Positions 27,859 to 36,843 of a stretch of DNA of 64,000 bases are shown here, piece after piece. Each line of letters opens with the position of its first letter. The stretch's first letter is position 1. The translations under genes were made by a program, and so were the position numbers. The stretch comes from Shewanella algidipiscicola (GTDB taxonomy: Bacteria; Pseudomonadota; Gammaproteobacteria; Enterobacterales; Shewanellaceae). The stretch spans positions 1 through 64,000 of the forward strand of contig NZ_QPQT01000016.1 in assembly GCF_003605125.1 (NCBI RefSeq), written 5' to 3'. Under the pieces are notes generated by a model. That model had not been told where the DNA came from and ran no database searches. It was given only the letters and a program-made list of their open reading frames with translations.

Positions 27859-27888
27859 TGATCCCATCGTTTTTCCTATACGTATCAC
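27859..27888 (+). promoter_or_regulatory. candidate ECF/ChrR-type promoter before the Lon-substrate-domain gene
   Basis: TGATCC (27859-27864), 18 bases, then TATCAC (27883-27888). The -35 hexamer and spacing equal those of the promoter before the sigma gene at 28537, but the -10 shares only its first two bases. The predicted start site near 27895 is about 20 bases before the GTG codon. Confidence 0.35.
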
Positions 27889-27915
27889 GGGTATTGCTCC
27901 ACAAAGAGACATACA

Positions 27916-28539
27916 GTGATCGACACTCATTTAAGCGGTAGCTTAATCACCAAGCTACCCACATGCCCAAAGCAGATGGCGGTATTTCCTCTACCGCTAT
28001 TTATATTACCTAATGGCATTCAGCGGCTGCGGATTTTTGAGCCACGCTACCTCTCTATGATAGCTGAGGCTGGCGAGCGTGGTGGATTTGTGATTGCACG
28101 CTATGATAACGAACTAGCATTTAATGTGCCTAACTGGGGAACACGGGTAGAGGTGATAGACTTTCATGCGGGTAAGGATGGCATATTAGTGGTCGATGTG
28201 AAGGCTATACACTTAGTGAGCTTAGATAACATGGTTTATAGAAACGATAACTTATTGTTGGCCGATACTTGTTATAAGTCGCACTGGGATAGATTAAGCA
28301 GTGATAGCTCATCTATGGCGCTTGGGCGTTTACTTGAGCAGCTATTTGAAGACAATGATGCTTTAGCGCAATTGTATGGAACAACCCATTTTGATCGCCT
28401 AGACTGGGTCTGTGCTCGCTTTTTAGAGATATTACCTTTATCTTTGAATGAAAAGGAGAAATTTATTCATCCATCGAGTTTTGAGCAATTGACTGTGTTT
28501 CTCCACAGCGTGATTTTTGGCAACGAAAATATTAATTGA
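27916..28539 (+). CDS. Lon-protease substrate-binding-domain protein
   Basis: A 207-residue protein made of the Lon N-terminal (LAN) domain alone: MAVFPLPLFILPNG and RLRIFEPRYLSMI, then a helical part with FDRLDWVCARFLEILPL. It lacks ATPase and protease domains. Function in this stand-alone family is unknown. The start is taken as GTG at 27916 with AAAGAGA upstream; ATG at 27976 is a possible later start. It ends inside the -35 region of the sigma gene promoter, and a similar promoter-like sequence lies before it, so it may share that regulation. Confidence 0.82.
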   Translation: MIDTHLSGSLITKLPTCPKQMAVFPLPLFILPNGIQRLRIFEPRYLSMIAEAGERGGFVIARYDNELAFNVPNWGTRVEVIDFHAGKDGILVVDVKAIHLVSLDNMVYRNDNLLLADTCYKSHWDRLSSDSSSMALGRLLEQLFEDNDALAQLYGTTHFDRLDWVCARFLEILPLSLNEKEKFIHPSSFEQLTVFLHSVIFGNENIN

Positions 28540-28566
28540 TCCATTTAGTTTTAGCTCACGTAATGC
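28537..28566 (+). promoter_or_regulatory. autoregulatory ECF sigma (RpoE/ChrR type) promoter
   Basis: TGATCC (28537-28542), an 18-base spacer, and TAATGC (28561-28566). TGATCC with an 18-base spacer followed by a TA-initial -10 is the pattern I know for Rhodobacter sphaeroides sigma-E (ChrR-controlled) promoters. The start site near 28573 leaves about 24 bases of leader before the sigma gene. Confidence 0.65.
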
Positions 28567-28596
28567 ACTTTAATACTTCTGCAATGGTTGGTTAAG

Positions 28597-29235
28597 ATGC
28601 AACAAACAGTGAGCAAAGGCTACCCAAAGAGGGAGAGCAACATTATCGCCAATAATATCGAGACTCAGGTTCCGCCGGAGCTGTCTCATTGGCTTGACTC
28701 GGTTGCTATGCAGCGTGATAAACAGGCATTTACTGCACTGTTTCAATTTTTTGCGCCTAAAATAAGACGTTTTGGCATTAAACAATTGGGTAGTGAGGCA
28801 CAAGCCAATGAGCTGGTGCAAGAGACCATGACCAATGTTTGGCGTAAGGCCCATTTGTATAATGTCGACAAGGGCGCTGCAACCACTTGGGTGTACACTG
28901 TGATGCGCAATGCATCATTTGACATGTTAAGGCGTATTAAAGCCAAAAATGAACAAAACCTTGGCGATGATATTTGGCCCATCGATATGGCTCAAGATGA
29001 AGCACAAAGTGAAGAGTCTAACTTTGGCGACCACTTAATGGAAAAGCAGATGTTGAACTATGTCAACACTCTGCCGCCAGCGCAGCAAGCAGTGGTGAAA
29101 GGCGTTTATTATCAAGAGTTGTCTCAGGAGCAACTAGCGCAGCAGTTGGGTGTGCCAATCGGCACCGTTAAGTCGAGGTTAAGGTTAGCGCTAGCCAAGC
29201 TCAAGCAGCAAATGGGAGAACAGTACAATGATTAA
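28597..29235 (+). CDS. ECF sigma factor of the RpoE-ChrR (ECF11) type
   Basis: A 212-residue sigma-70 family factor. Region 2 lies about 40-110 (LFQFFAPKIRRFGIKQ, ANELVQETMTNVWRKAHLYN) and region 4 about 145-200 (LPPAQQAVVKGVYY, QEQLAQQLGVPIGTVKSRLRLALAKL). Its product should transcribe genes against singlet oxygen and related photooxidative damage, held inactive by the ChrR anti-sigma encoded next, with which it overlaps by 8 bases. I prefer ATG at 28597 to TTG at 28588. It opens a run of twelve same-strand genes to 38352. It is distinct from the E. coli envelope-stress RpoE. Confidence 0.92.
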   Translation: MQQTVSKGYPKRESNIIANNIETQVPPELSHWLDSVAMQRDKQAFTALFQFFAPKIRRFGIKQLGSEAQANELVQETMTNVWRKAHLYNVDKGAATTWVYTVMRNASFDMLRRIKAKNEQNLGDDIWPIDMAQDEAQSEESNFGDHLMEKQMLNYVNTLPPAQQAVVKGVYYQELSQEQLAQQLGVPIGTVKSRLRLALAKLKQQMGEQYND

Positions 29236-29971
29236 ACATCATCCAACATCAAATGTGTTGAGCGGTTTTGTTGCTGGTGATTTACCTGCTTCTGTCGCTA
29301 TCATTGTTGCCAGCCATGTCGAGCTTTGCCGTGAATGTGCTAACCATGTTCAGCAGCTCACCGAACAAGCCGCCATGCAAGCTTTTGATATGACCGCTGA
29401 CGATGATTGGCTCAATGATCAAGTCCAGCTTGGTGACACATCGCCACAACACATTAATGACATAGATCATGATGGCATAGACAGTAACGACATGGAGCTG
29501 GCTTGTGACAGCCGTGCAATGATTGATGCCATTACTGCATCGCCTGCACAGGTAAAATCTGCCGTGGCGCAAACTGTAACTGAAATCGAAGTGGCGGGTC
29601 AGCGTATTTCACTGCCGCGGGCGATGAAATCAATCGGCCTGCGTGAATGGCAAGGACTGGGGAAATTGTCACGTGCACGATTGGCCCTCGATGACGATGA
29701 ACTCAGAGCCAGTTTATTGCACATAGATAAAGGCGGCAGTGTGCCGTGCCATACTCATAAAGGGTTTGAAATCACTTTACTATTACAGGGCAGTTTCGAT
29801 GATGAAATGGGGCATTACACCGCAGGGGATTTTATTTGGCTTGACGGTGACCATACCCATCAACCGATAACACAAGAAGGCTGCGTCTGTTTAACGGTAT
29901 CGAGCGATGCAATTCACTTTACCCAAGGCATGAGCCAGTTGCTTAATCCTATAGGACGATTCATCTACTAA
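29228..29971 (+). CDS. chrR: zinc anti-sigma factor ChrR with cupin domain
   Basis: A 247-residue homologue of Rhodobacter ChrR. The N-terminal anti-sigma domain keeps the zinc set H5, H30, C34 and C37 (HVELCREC). The C-terminal cupin domain (about 155-240) keeps a second metal site, CHTHKGFE (H175, H177, E181) and DHTH (H211), required in Rhodobacter for sensing singlet oxygen. The linker is longer than in Rhodobacter and rich in acidic residues (55-105). GGGAGA precedes the ATG. The gene overlaps the sigma gene, so the two are translationally coupled. Confidence 0.93.
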   Translation: MIKHHPTSNVLSGFVAGDLPASVAIIVASHVELCRECANHVQQLTEQAAMQAFDMTADDDWLNDQVQLGDTSPQHINDIDHDGIDSNDMELACDSRAMIDAITASPAQVKSAVAQTVTEIEVAGQRISLPRAMKSIGLREWQGLGKLSRARLALDDDELRASLLHIDKGGSVPCHTHKGFEITLLLQGSFDDEMGHYTAGDFIWLDGDHTHQPITQEGCVCLTVSSDAIHFTQGMSQLLNPIGRFIY

Positions 29972-29995
29972 AGCGAGTAGAGTGAGGATGAGATA

Positions 29996-30940
29996 ATGGA
30001 CAAAAAACTTAAAATTGGTATCAGTGCTTGTGTGATGGGTGAGCCTGTCCGCTATGATAGAGGCCATAAGAAATCAAATTTCTGTGTAGATCAACTCAGT
30101 GACTTTGCTGATTTTAAGCCTGTTTGCCCTGAAATGGCGATTGGTCTACCTGTGCCAAGACCAACCATTAGGCAAATTATGCGTGATAATATCATCACGG
30201 TTTCGCGTCCCGATGGCAGCGGGGATGTGACTGACAAGCTCACCGAGTTTGGTCAAAAGGCGGCGCAGCATTATGGCGATCTCGCTGGGTTTGTGTTCTG
30301 CGCTAAAAGCCCCAGTTGTGGCATGGAGCGGGTGAAGGTGTACCATCATCACGGTAAAGGCTCTGAATCAACGGGCGTAGGTGTATTTGCTCAGCAAGTC
30401 ATGGAGCTCAATCCGTTATTACCCTGTGAGGAAAACGGTCGTCTTAACGATCCTGTCATTCGTGAAAACTTCATCACCCGCATATTTACTTATCAAAAGT
30501 GGCTCGATCTTAAGGCCAGTGGCATAACCAAACATAAGTTGATTACTTTCCATAGTGTGCACAAATACTTAGTGATGAGCCATCACGTGGAGAGCTATCG
30601 CGAACTGGGCCGTTTGTTGGGCCGTGCCGATATTGAACTGGACGAACTCGCCAATCGCTATATCGCTGGTTTAATGGAAGCGTTAAAAAACAAAGCTTCT
30701 CGCCGAAGCCACACCAATACCTTGCAACATTTACAGGGCTATTTTAAACGTGATTTAGATGAGGCGAAGCGCAAAGAACTCACCGATGAGATCGCCGCTT
30801 ATCATCAAGGATTGCAGCCTTTATTGGTGCCTCTGACGTTAATTAAACACTACTTGATTGAGTACCCAAATGCGTACCTGCAAGAGCAAGTGTATTTAAA
30901 TCCCCATCCTAAAGAGTTACGTTTGAGGTACGGATATTGA
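29996..30940 (+). CDS. DUF523 (TudS-like Fe-S) plus DUF1722 protein, YbgA-like
   Basis: A 314-residue protein. The N-terminal DUF523 part (about 1-155) has conserved cysteines in ISACVMGEPVRYD, CPEM and SPSCGMERV, which in thiouracil desulfurase TudS bind a [4Fe-4S] cluster. The C-terminal DUF1722 part (about 185-305) resembles E. coli YbgA, whose gene also precedes the photolyase gene phr. It overlaps phrB by 4 bases. The precise reaction is unknown; desulfuration or repair of modified nucleobases is an inference from TudS. Confidence 0.85.
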   Translation: MDKKLKIGISACVMGEPVRYDRGHKKSNFCVDQLSDFADFKPVCPEMAIGLPVPRPTIRQIMRDNIITVSRPDGSGDVTDKLTEFGQKAAQHYGDLAGFVFCAKSPSCGMERVKVYHHHGKGSESTGVGVFAQQVMELNPLLPCEENGRLNDPVIRENFITRIFTYQKWLDLKASGITKHKLITFHSVHKYLVMSHHVESYRELGRLLGRADIELDELANRYIAGLMEALKNKASRRSHTNTLQHLQGYFKRDLDEAKRKELTDEIAAYHQGLQPLLVPLTLIKHYLIEYPNAYLQEQVYLNPHPKELRLRYGY

Positions 30941-32331
30941 GCAGTATCTTATGGATCCGTCGTGATTTAAGAATCCATGACAACCCGGCCTTGAGTGAAG
31001 CCATTGCTCAAGGCGTAAACATTGCTGTATTTATCTCGACGCCAAAGCAGTGGCAACAGCATGATTTAGCCCCGATTAAGGCCGACTTTATGCGGCGACA
31101 TTTAGACAGATTAGCTCTGCAGCTCGATGCCTTTGGCATCGAGTTTATCCATTTGTCGGCCACAGATTTTGCTCACCAACAACAAGTGTTGCTGCAATTC
31201 TGTCAGGCTAAGGGCTGTGATACTGTGCTGGCCAATACTGAGCCTGAAGACGATGAGGTGGTTCGCGACCGTCACATAGCCCAGTCTGGTTTACACCTTA
31301 AGCTATGGCAATGCGATACCATTTTACCCCCTGGCAGTGTGCTCAATAAACAGGGCGACATGTTTAAGGTGTTTACGCCGTTTAAAAATGCGTGGTTAAA
31401 AAGAGTGCAGCAGGTGGGAATTGAATGTGTACCATCGCCTGCCGCCTCAACAGTATTACCAAACGATGCCTCTATCGCACCAGTGACGTTTGATTATCCG
31501 CAGCTCGATTCTAGTACTTGGCCGTGCAGCGATACCGTGATGGCCGAGGTACTACCGCGATTTTGGCAATATAAGCTATTAAATTACGCCGCAACTCGCG
31601 ATTTCCCCAGTATTAAAGGTACATCAGGAATATCCCCCTATTTGGCTATAGGCGCCATCAGTCCGCGTTGGCTAGCGCTGCAGTTAATTCAGGCTCAACC
31701 TGAGGTGATTTACGATCAACAACATGGCGCTTTCACTTGGTTAAATGAGCTTATCTGGCGTGATTTTTATCGCCATCTGCTATTCCATTTCCCCAATTTA
31801 GTCAAAGGGGATAACTTTCAAACTAAATATCAGCTAGCACAGTGGCCGGGCAGTGATGAGGCGTTTAACGCTTGGGCGCAAGGGCGAACCGGTTATCCTA
31901 TTGTTGATGCGGCGATGAGGCAGTTGCTTCACACTGGCTGGATGCATAACCGTCTACGTATGGTAGTCGCCAGCTTTTTAACCAAGCATCTACTAGTCGA
32001 CTGGCACAAAGGTGAGCGTTTCTTTATGCAGCACCTTATCGATGGTGATTTCAGCGCCAATAATGGCGGTTGGCAATGGGCGGCAAGCACAGGCTGTGAT
32101 GCTCAACCCTATTTTCGTATTTTTAACCCTATCACTCAGAGTCAAAAATTTGATCCCCAAGGAGAGTTCATTCGTAAGTATTTGCCAGAACTTAAAAATG
32201 TGCCCGATAAATATATTCATTTTCCCCATGAATATATCGAGAAAAATGGCGTGGTTAGCGACTATTGGCAACCGATTGTTGAGCATAAACAAGCACGCTT
32301 AAGGGCCTTGGCATTCTACAAATCTTATTAG
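30937..32331 (+). CDS. phrB: deoxyribodipyrimidine photolyase (class I CPD)
   Basis: A 464-residue light-driven repair enzyme for cyclobutane pyrimidine dimers. The N-terminal antenna domain starts ILWIRRDLRIHDNPAL, and the C-terminal FAD domain carries WLNELIWRDFYRHLL, GYPIVDAAMRQL, GWMHNRLRM and NNGGWQWAASTGCDAQPYFRIF. All align with E. coli Phr. The start is TTG at 30937, overlapping the previous stop as TTGA, with GAGG upstream; no closer in-frame ATG fits the homologue. It belongs to the sigma-ChrR operon. Confidence 0.96.
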   Translation: MSSILWIRRDLRIHDNPALSEAIAQGVNIAVFISTPKQWQQHDLAPIKADFMRRHLDRLALQLDAFGIEFIHLSATDFAHQQQVLLQFCQAKGCDTVLANTEPEDDEVVRDRHIAQSGLHLKLWQCDTILPPGSVLNKQGDMFKVFTPFKNAWLKRVQQVGIECVPSPAASTVLPNDASIAPVTFDYPQLDSSTWPCSDTVMAEVLPRFWQYKLLNYAATRDFPSIKGTSGISPYLAIGAISPRWLALQLIQAQPEVIYDQQHGAFTWLNELIWRDFYRHLLFHFPNLVKGDNFQTKYQLAQWPGSDEAFNAWAQGRTGYPIVDAAMRQLLHTGWMHNRLRMVVASFLTKHLLVDWHKGERFFMQHLIDGDFSANNGGWQWAASTGCDAQPYFRIFNPITQSQKFDPQGEFIRKYLPELKNVPDKYIHFPHEYIEKNGVVSDYWQPIVEHKQARLRALAFYKSY

Positions 32332-32340
32332 GACTTATGG

Positions 32341-32775
32341 ATGATGGCGCAATCTATATGGTTACAGAACTTTATAGCGGTATACACTGAACTTTCGACC
32401 GATAATTTAGTATCGCTGGAAAAAATCTATCATCCTGATATTGAATTTATCGACCCAATGCATCAAGTGTTCGGCCTGCCGGCTCTGCTTCGCTATTTTA
32501 CAGGCTTATACCAGCAATTGCTCAGTTGTGACTTTGTGATTGAGCATGTGCTGGAAGGGGAGCGTGAGGCAGCAATTTATTGGACCATGACCTTCCGCCA
32601 TAAACAGCTGCGTGGCGCTAGTCCTATATCGGTTCAAGGCCATTCTCACCTCAAAGCGCAAGATAATAAGGTGATTTATCATCGCGACTACTTAGATGTG
32701 GGGGAGATGTTATATGAACACATACCACTCATTGGCCGTATCATTTGCGCCATCAAACAGCGCGCGGCTAAATAA
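32341..32775 (+). CDS. SnoaL/NTF2-like protein
   Basis: A 144-residue protein with the small cone-shaped NTF2-like fold pattern: YHPDIEFIDPMHQVFGL (about 29-45), LRYFTGLYQQL and HSHLKAQDNKVIYHRDYLDVGEML near the end. Such proteins bind or isomerise small hydrophobic ligands. It follows phrB by 9 bases, and AGGA precedes the ATG. Its place next to an SDR and an FAD enzyme suggests a part in lipid oxidation or reduction. Confidence 0.8.
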   Translation: MMAQSIWLQNFIAVYTELSTDNLVSLEKIYHPDIEFIDPMHQVFGLPALLRYFTGLYQQLLSCDFVIEHVLEGEREAAIYWTMTFRHKQLRGASPISVQGHSHLKAQDNKVIYHRDYLDVGEMLYEHIPLIGRIICAIKQRAAK

Positions 32776-32804
32776 TGCCGATGCCAACGAAGCAGGAGGG
32801 GAAG

Positions 32805-33524
32805 ATGCGTATTATGATAACAGGAGCCACCTCTGGTATAGGTCGGGCCTTAGCCGAATCTTATGCTAAGGCCGGTCATCACATTTTAGCTTGCGGTCGC
32901 AGTCAGCAAAAACTGGACGATTTGGTCAAGCAATATCCCAACATCACTCCATTGTGTTTCGATTTAACTCAGTATCAGCAATATCCAGTGATTGATAAGG
33001 TCGATTGGCCGTTAGATCTGTTGATTTTTAATGCGGGAGATTGCGAATACATTGACGATGCTTTGCACTTTGATGCCAAACGGTTTGAGCGAGTTATTAA
33101 TATCAATTTAATTTCAGTTGCTTACGGCTTACAGTCTTGGCTTCATTTGGTCAGACCCGGTGGCAGGCTGGTGATGGTTAGTTCTAGCGCTGAGATGTTA
33201 GCCTTACCCCGAGCCGAAGCTTATGGCACATCAAAAGCGGCGTTAACCTATCTGGCTAAGGTGTTATCGATAGATTTGGCTCAACATGAGATTGAGGTTA
33301 GCTGTGTTCACCCAGGTTTTGTCGATACGCCATTAACTGAGCGCAACACCTTTGCCATGCCTATGTTGATGAGTAGTGAACAAGCTGCAGACAAGATCAT
33401 TGCAGGGGTGGCTAAAGGTAAGCGAGATATTCGTTTTCCCAGTGTGTTTATATTTTTAATGCGATGCTTACAGTTACTGCCATTTTCCATTTGGCGCCGT
33501 TTAGCGAGAAGGATAAATAGATAA
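32805..33524 (+). CDS. short-chain dehydrogenase/reductase
   Basis: A 239-residue classical SDR: cofactor motif TGATSGIG (6-13), NAG (76-78), and the catalytic Ser about 127, Y140 and K144 (YGTSK). The C-terminal part has a hydrophobic stretch that may bind membranes. The ATG at 32805 was chosen: AGGAGGGG stands directly before it and the Rossmann fold begins at once, whereas an in-frame ATG at 32775 overlaps the previous stop but has no such site. The substrate is unknown; a lipid carbonyl is a reasonable guess from the operon. Confidence 0.88.
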   Translation: MRIMITGATSGIGRALAESYAKAGHHILACGRSQQKLDDLVKQYPNITPLCFDLTQYQQYPVIDKVDWPLDLLIFNAGDCEYIDDALHFDAKRFERVININLISVAYGLQSWLHLVRPGGRLVMVSSSAEMLALPRAEAYGTSKAALTYLAKVLSIDLAQHEIEVSCVHPGFVDTPLTERNTFAMPMLMSSEQAADKIIAGVAKGKRDIRFPSVFIFLMRCLQLLPFSIWRRLARRINR

Positions 33525-34777
33525 TGAAAAGGATTGCCGTGATTGGCTCTGGTATTTCAGGGCTAACCTGTGCCTATTTGCTCGATAAGCAGTACGACGT
33601 GACTGTGTTTGAGAAAAACGATTATGTCGGTGGTCACACCGCTACAGTCGATATTACCCACCAAGATAAGCAGTATGCTATCGATACCGGTTTTATCGTA
33701 TTTAACGACAGAACTTATCCCCATTTTAATCGTTTACTCGAGATGTTAGGTATTGCTGGTCAACCTACCGAAATGAGTTTTAGCGTACATAATCGTCAAA
33801 CTGGGTTTGAATATAACGGTCATGGGCTCAATTCACTATTTGCTCAGCGCAGAAATATCTTGCGGCCTCAATTTTGGCGCCTCATCAGCCAAATTTTGAA
33901 ATTCAATAAATTGTGTAAGCAAGCCTATAGCGAGCAAGCGATTGCTCCTAACGCCACCTTAGGTGAGTTTTTACAACAACATGGTTTTTCTGACTTTTTT
34001 AGCCAACATTATATTTTACCCATGGGCGCCGCTATTTGGTCGACCAGTTTGGCCGAGATGAAGCAATTTGAACTGAAGTTTTTTATCCAGTTTTTTTATC
34101 ATCATGGCCTACTTAACATCTCTGACAGGCCTCAATGGTCAGTGGTACCCGGTGGCTCGCGGGTCTATGTCGAGGCCATCTTGGCAAAACTGTCTAAACC
34201 GGTATTGACCGAGTCCCATATCGAGTCAATTCGCAGAACATCTGATGGTGTCGTGATTAAGCTGATCAATAATGATGCCTTAGTATTTGATGAGGTGATC
34301 TTTGCCTGTCACTCCGATCAGGCATTAGCCCTGCTAGGCGATGCTAGCGATGAAGAAAAGTCGGTATTAGGCGCCATTCCTTATAGCCGAAACGAAGTGG
34401 TGTTACATACCGACATTGCATTGCTGCCCAAAAGGCCACTGGCTTGGGCCAGCTGGAATTACATGCTCGATGACAATCTTAATCGACCCTCTTGCGTCAC
34501 CTATAATATGAATATCTTGCAGGGCATTGATAGTGATAGCACATTTTGTGTCACCCTCAATCAGAGCGACGAGATTGACCCGGGCAAAGTATTGCGTCGG
34601 TTTGTTTATCATCACCCCGTGCTTAATGACGCCAGCGTCAGAGCCCAACAACGGCGCTCACAGATCTGTGGCCAACGTGGCACCCATTTTGTTGGCGCTT
34701 ATTGGTATAACGGCTTCCATGAAGATGGCGTGCGCAGCGCGCTGGATGTGACCAAACGTTTTGGCCTGACCTTATGA
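33524..34777 (+). CDS. FAD-dependent oxidoreductase of the amine-oxidase fold
   Basis: A 417-residue flavoprotein with the dinucleotide motif GSGISG (8-13) and the partner Glu at the end of the second strand ([12 protein letters not shown]). The C-terminal FAD-contact region ([17 protein letters not shown]) is also present. It is of the type found beside cfa-like genes and DUF1365 in many bacteria. In Rhodobacter a flavin enzyme of the sigma-E regulon (UfaD) takes part in making furan fatty acids from methylated vaccenate; this gene is a candidate for the same role. The start overlaps the SDR stop by one base. Confidence 0.88.
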   Translation: MKRIAVIGSGISGLTCAYLLDKQYDVTVFEKNDYVGGHTATVDITHQDKQYAIDTGFIVFNDRTYPHFNRLLEMLGIAGQPTEMSFSVHNRQTGFEYNGHGLNSLFAQRRNILRPQFWRLISQILKFNKLCKQAYSEQAIAPNATLGEFLQQHGFSDFFSQHYILPMGAAIWSTSLAEMKQFELKFFIQFFYHHGLLNISDRPQWSVVPGGSRVYVEAILAKLSKPVLTESHIESIRRTSDGVVIKLINNDALVFDEVIFACHSDQALALLGDASDEEKSVLGAIPYSRNEVVLHTDIALLPKRPLAWASWNYMLDDNLNRPSCVTYNMNILQGIDSDSTFCVTLNQSDEIDPGKVLRRFVYHHPVLNDASVRAQQRRSQICGQRGTHFVGAYWYNGFHEDGVRSALDVTKRFGLTL

Positions 34778-35529
34778 GCCAAGATGCCAACATAGAACAC
34801 AGTGGTATTTACAAAGGAGAGGTGCGCCATCGCCGCTTTGGCGATATCACTCATGCCTTTAACTACAAGATGTACATGATGGGGCTCGATTTAGACGAAC
34901 TGCCACAATTGCTGCAACGCAGCAGTTTATTTGGTCTGCGTTGGTTTAATCCTATTCGCTTTTTAGAAAAAGATTATCTCAAAAATGAACCTGGCAGCCT
35001 TAAGCAGCGTATTGGTGACAAAGTCAGAGCGTTAGGTGGTGATTGGACTGATGATTGGCGGGTACTGATGTTGGCACAATGTCGCTGCATGGGGATCTAT
35101 TTTAGTCCGATAAATTGCTACTTTTGCTATGACCAGGCGGGTGAGTGTCGTTATATGCTAGCGGAAGTGAGCAACACGCCATGGCAACAGCGACACTATT
35201 ATTTGCTGGCGCTGGGGCAAGAGTTGAAAGTGAAAAAAGCCTTTCATGTGTCGCCTTTTATGCCGATGGATATGACCTATCACTGGCGCATTACTCCGCC
35301 AGCACACAAGGCGCTAGTGCATATTGAGAATCACCAACATAGCAAAGTTTTCGATGCGACTTTGGCTTTAACCAAACACCCAGTGACCCAGGGTGAGCTG
35401 ATTAAAACTTTGATTGCAGCGCCTTCGATGACTCTCAAAATGGTGCTAGGCATCTATTGGCAAGCACTGAAATTATTTATCAAACGGGTGCCCTTTATTG
35501 CTCACCCGGGATCAGATGAAAAAACATAA
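34774..35529 (+). CDS. DUF1365 family protein
   Basis: A 251-residue protein with the family pattern: [22 protein letters not shown] (the YxGxVxHxRxxPxxHxFxY theme), VNNPISF-like [21 protein letters not shown] and [19 protein letters not shown]. No enzymatic activity is firmly known. It almost always sits between an amine-oxidase-like flavoprotein and a cyclopropane-fatty-acid-synthase-like gene, as here, which links it to lipid modification. It overlaps the upstream gene by ATGA. Confidence 0.88.
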   Translation: MSQDANIEHSGIYKGEVRHRRFGDITHAFNYKMYMMGLDLDELPQLLQRSSLFGLRWFNPIRFLEKDYLKNEPGSLKQRIGDKVRALGGDWTDDWRVLMLAQCRCMGIYFSPINCYFCYDQAGECRYMLAEVSNTPWQQRHYYLLALGQELKVKKAFHVSPFMPMDMTYHWRITPPAHKALVHIENHQHSKVFDATLALTKHPVTQGELIKTLIAAPSMTLKMVLGIYWQALKLFIKRVPFIAHPGSDEKT

Positions 35530-35562
35530 ATGCGACAGTAATGTCCGCGCAGCGAGGTTGAA

Positions 35563-36843
35563 ATGGAACAGCTTGTAAAACAAAATCAAACGCTTAACCC
35601 TCGTAATGCCTTAGTGAATACTGGGGCTAACCAAAAATATAGAGCGTTGATTGTCAAGCTTTTAGCACAGCTTCAAGATGCCAGCATTGAGCTTATCGAA
35701 GGCGACAAGCATCAAATACTGGGCGATAGAGCGGCTCAATTGAGTGCGCAAATTGTGGTGCATGACAGCAGTTTCTATAAAGATGTTATCCAAGGCGGCA
35801 GCATAGGTGCAGCAGAGGCCTATTTAGATGCCAAATGGACCAGCCCAGATTTAACCCACCTCATTCAAGTTATGGCGAGAAACCAAGCTAAGCTCGATGC
35901 TATCGAAAGCAAGATGGCTTGGGTCACTAAAGTCAAAAACCTCTTTTTACGCCGCAAAAACCTCAATACCAAGCAGGGCTCTAAGCGTAACATTTTGGCC
36001 CATTATGATATTGGTAACGACCTGTATGAGCGCTTTTTAGACTCGAGTATGCTCTATTCGTGTGCGGTATACAGCAGTGAAGCGACCAGCTTAAGTGCCG
36101 CTCAGCTCAATAAAATGCACACCATCTGCCAAGGGCTTGAATTACGCCCAACGGATCATGTTGTTGAAATCGGTACTGGTTGGGGTGGGCTTGCCATCTA
36201 TATGGCGCAGCATTACGGTTGCAAGGTAACCACTACTACGATTTCTGATGCTCAATATGCCTTTGCCAAGCAGCGTATCGAGCAAGCGGGCTTAAGTGAG
36301 CAGGTAACCTTACTTAAGCAAGATTACCGCTTACTCGATGGGCAATATGACAAGCTAGTCTCCATTGAAATGATTGAGGCCGTGGGCCACGAGTACCTAG
36401 GCACTTTCTTTGAAACCTGCTCTGGGTTACTCAAAGCCGATGGAAAAATGCTGATCCAAGCCATTACCATTGCCGATAGCCGTTATGATAAATACCGTAA
36501 AGGAGTTGATTTTATTCAAAAATATATCTTCCCTGGCGGCTGTTTACCTTCGGTAGCCGTGATGACATCGCATATGGCGTCGCGCACCGACTTGGTGGTG
36601 AGTGAGATAAATGATATCGGCTTACATTACGCCAGAACGCTCAATGATTGGCGCCACGCTTTCGAGCAGCGTTGGGATGAGTTAGTTAAACTTGGCTACA
36701 GCGATGAATTTAAACGTTTGTGGTTATTCTACTTTTGTTATTGCGAAGGTGCCTTCAAAGAGCGGGTGATCAGCACGCATCATCTGCTTGCCAGAAAACC
36801 CCTTTATGTGGGACAAGCCGATGAAGCGATTTTGGATTATTAA
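35563..36843 (+). CDS. cyclopropane-fatty-acid-synthase-type SAM methyltransferase
   Basis: A 426-residue member of the CFA synthase family. An N-terminal lipid-binding part is followed by the SAM motif VEIGTGWGG (201-209). The expected catalytic surroundings are present: C167 in LYSCAVY, SIEMIEAVGHEYLG and RKGVDFIQKYIFPGG. It transfers a methyl or methylene group from S-adenosylmethionine to an unsaturated phospholipid chain. Cyclopropane synthesis and UfaM-type methylation, the first step to furan fatty acids, cannot be told apart by eye. The gene lies in the sigma-ChrR operon, not alone as E. coli cfa does. Confidence 0.9.
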   Translation: MEQLVKQNQTLNPRNALVNTGANQKYRALIVKLLAQLQDASIELIEGDKHQILGDRAAQLSAQIVVHDSSFYKDVIQGGSIGAAEAYLDAKWTSPDLTHLIQVMARNQAKLDAIESKMAWVTKVKNLFLRRKNLNTKQGSKRNILAHYDIGNDLYERFLDSSMLYSCAVYSSEATSLSAAQLNKMHTICQGLELRPTDHVVEIGTGWGGLAIYMAQHYGCKVTTTTISDAQYAFAKQRIEQAGLSEQVTLLKQDYRLLDGQYDKLVSIEMIEAVGHEYLGTFFETCSGLLKADGKMLIQAITIADSRYDKYRKGVDFIQKYIFPGGCLPSVAVMTSHMASRTDLVVSEINDIGLHYARTLNDWRHAFEQRWDELVKLGYSDEFKRLWLFYFCYCEGAFKERVISTHHLLARKPLYVGQADEAILDY

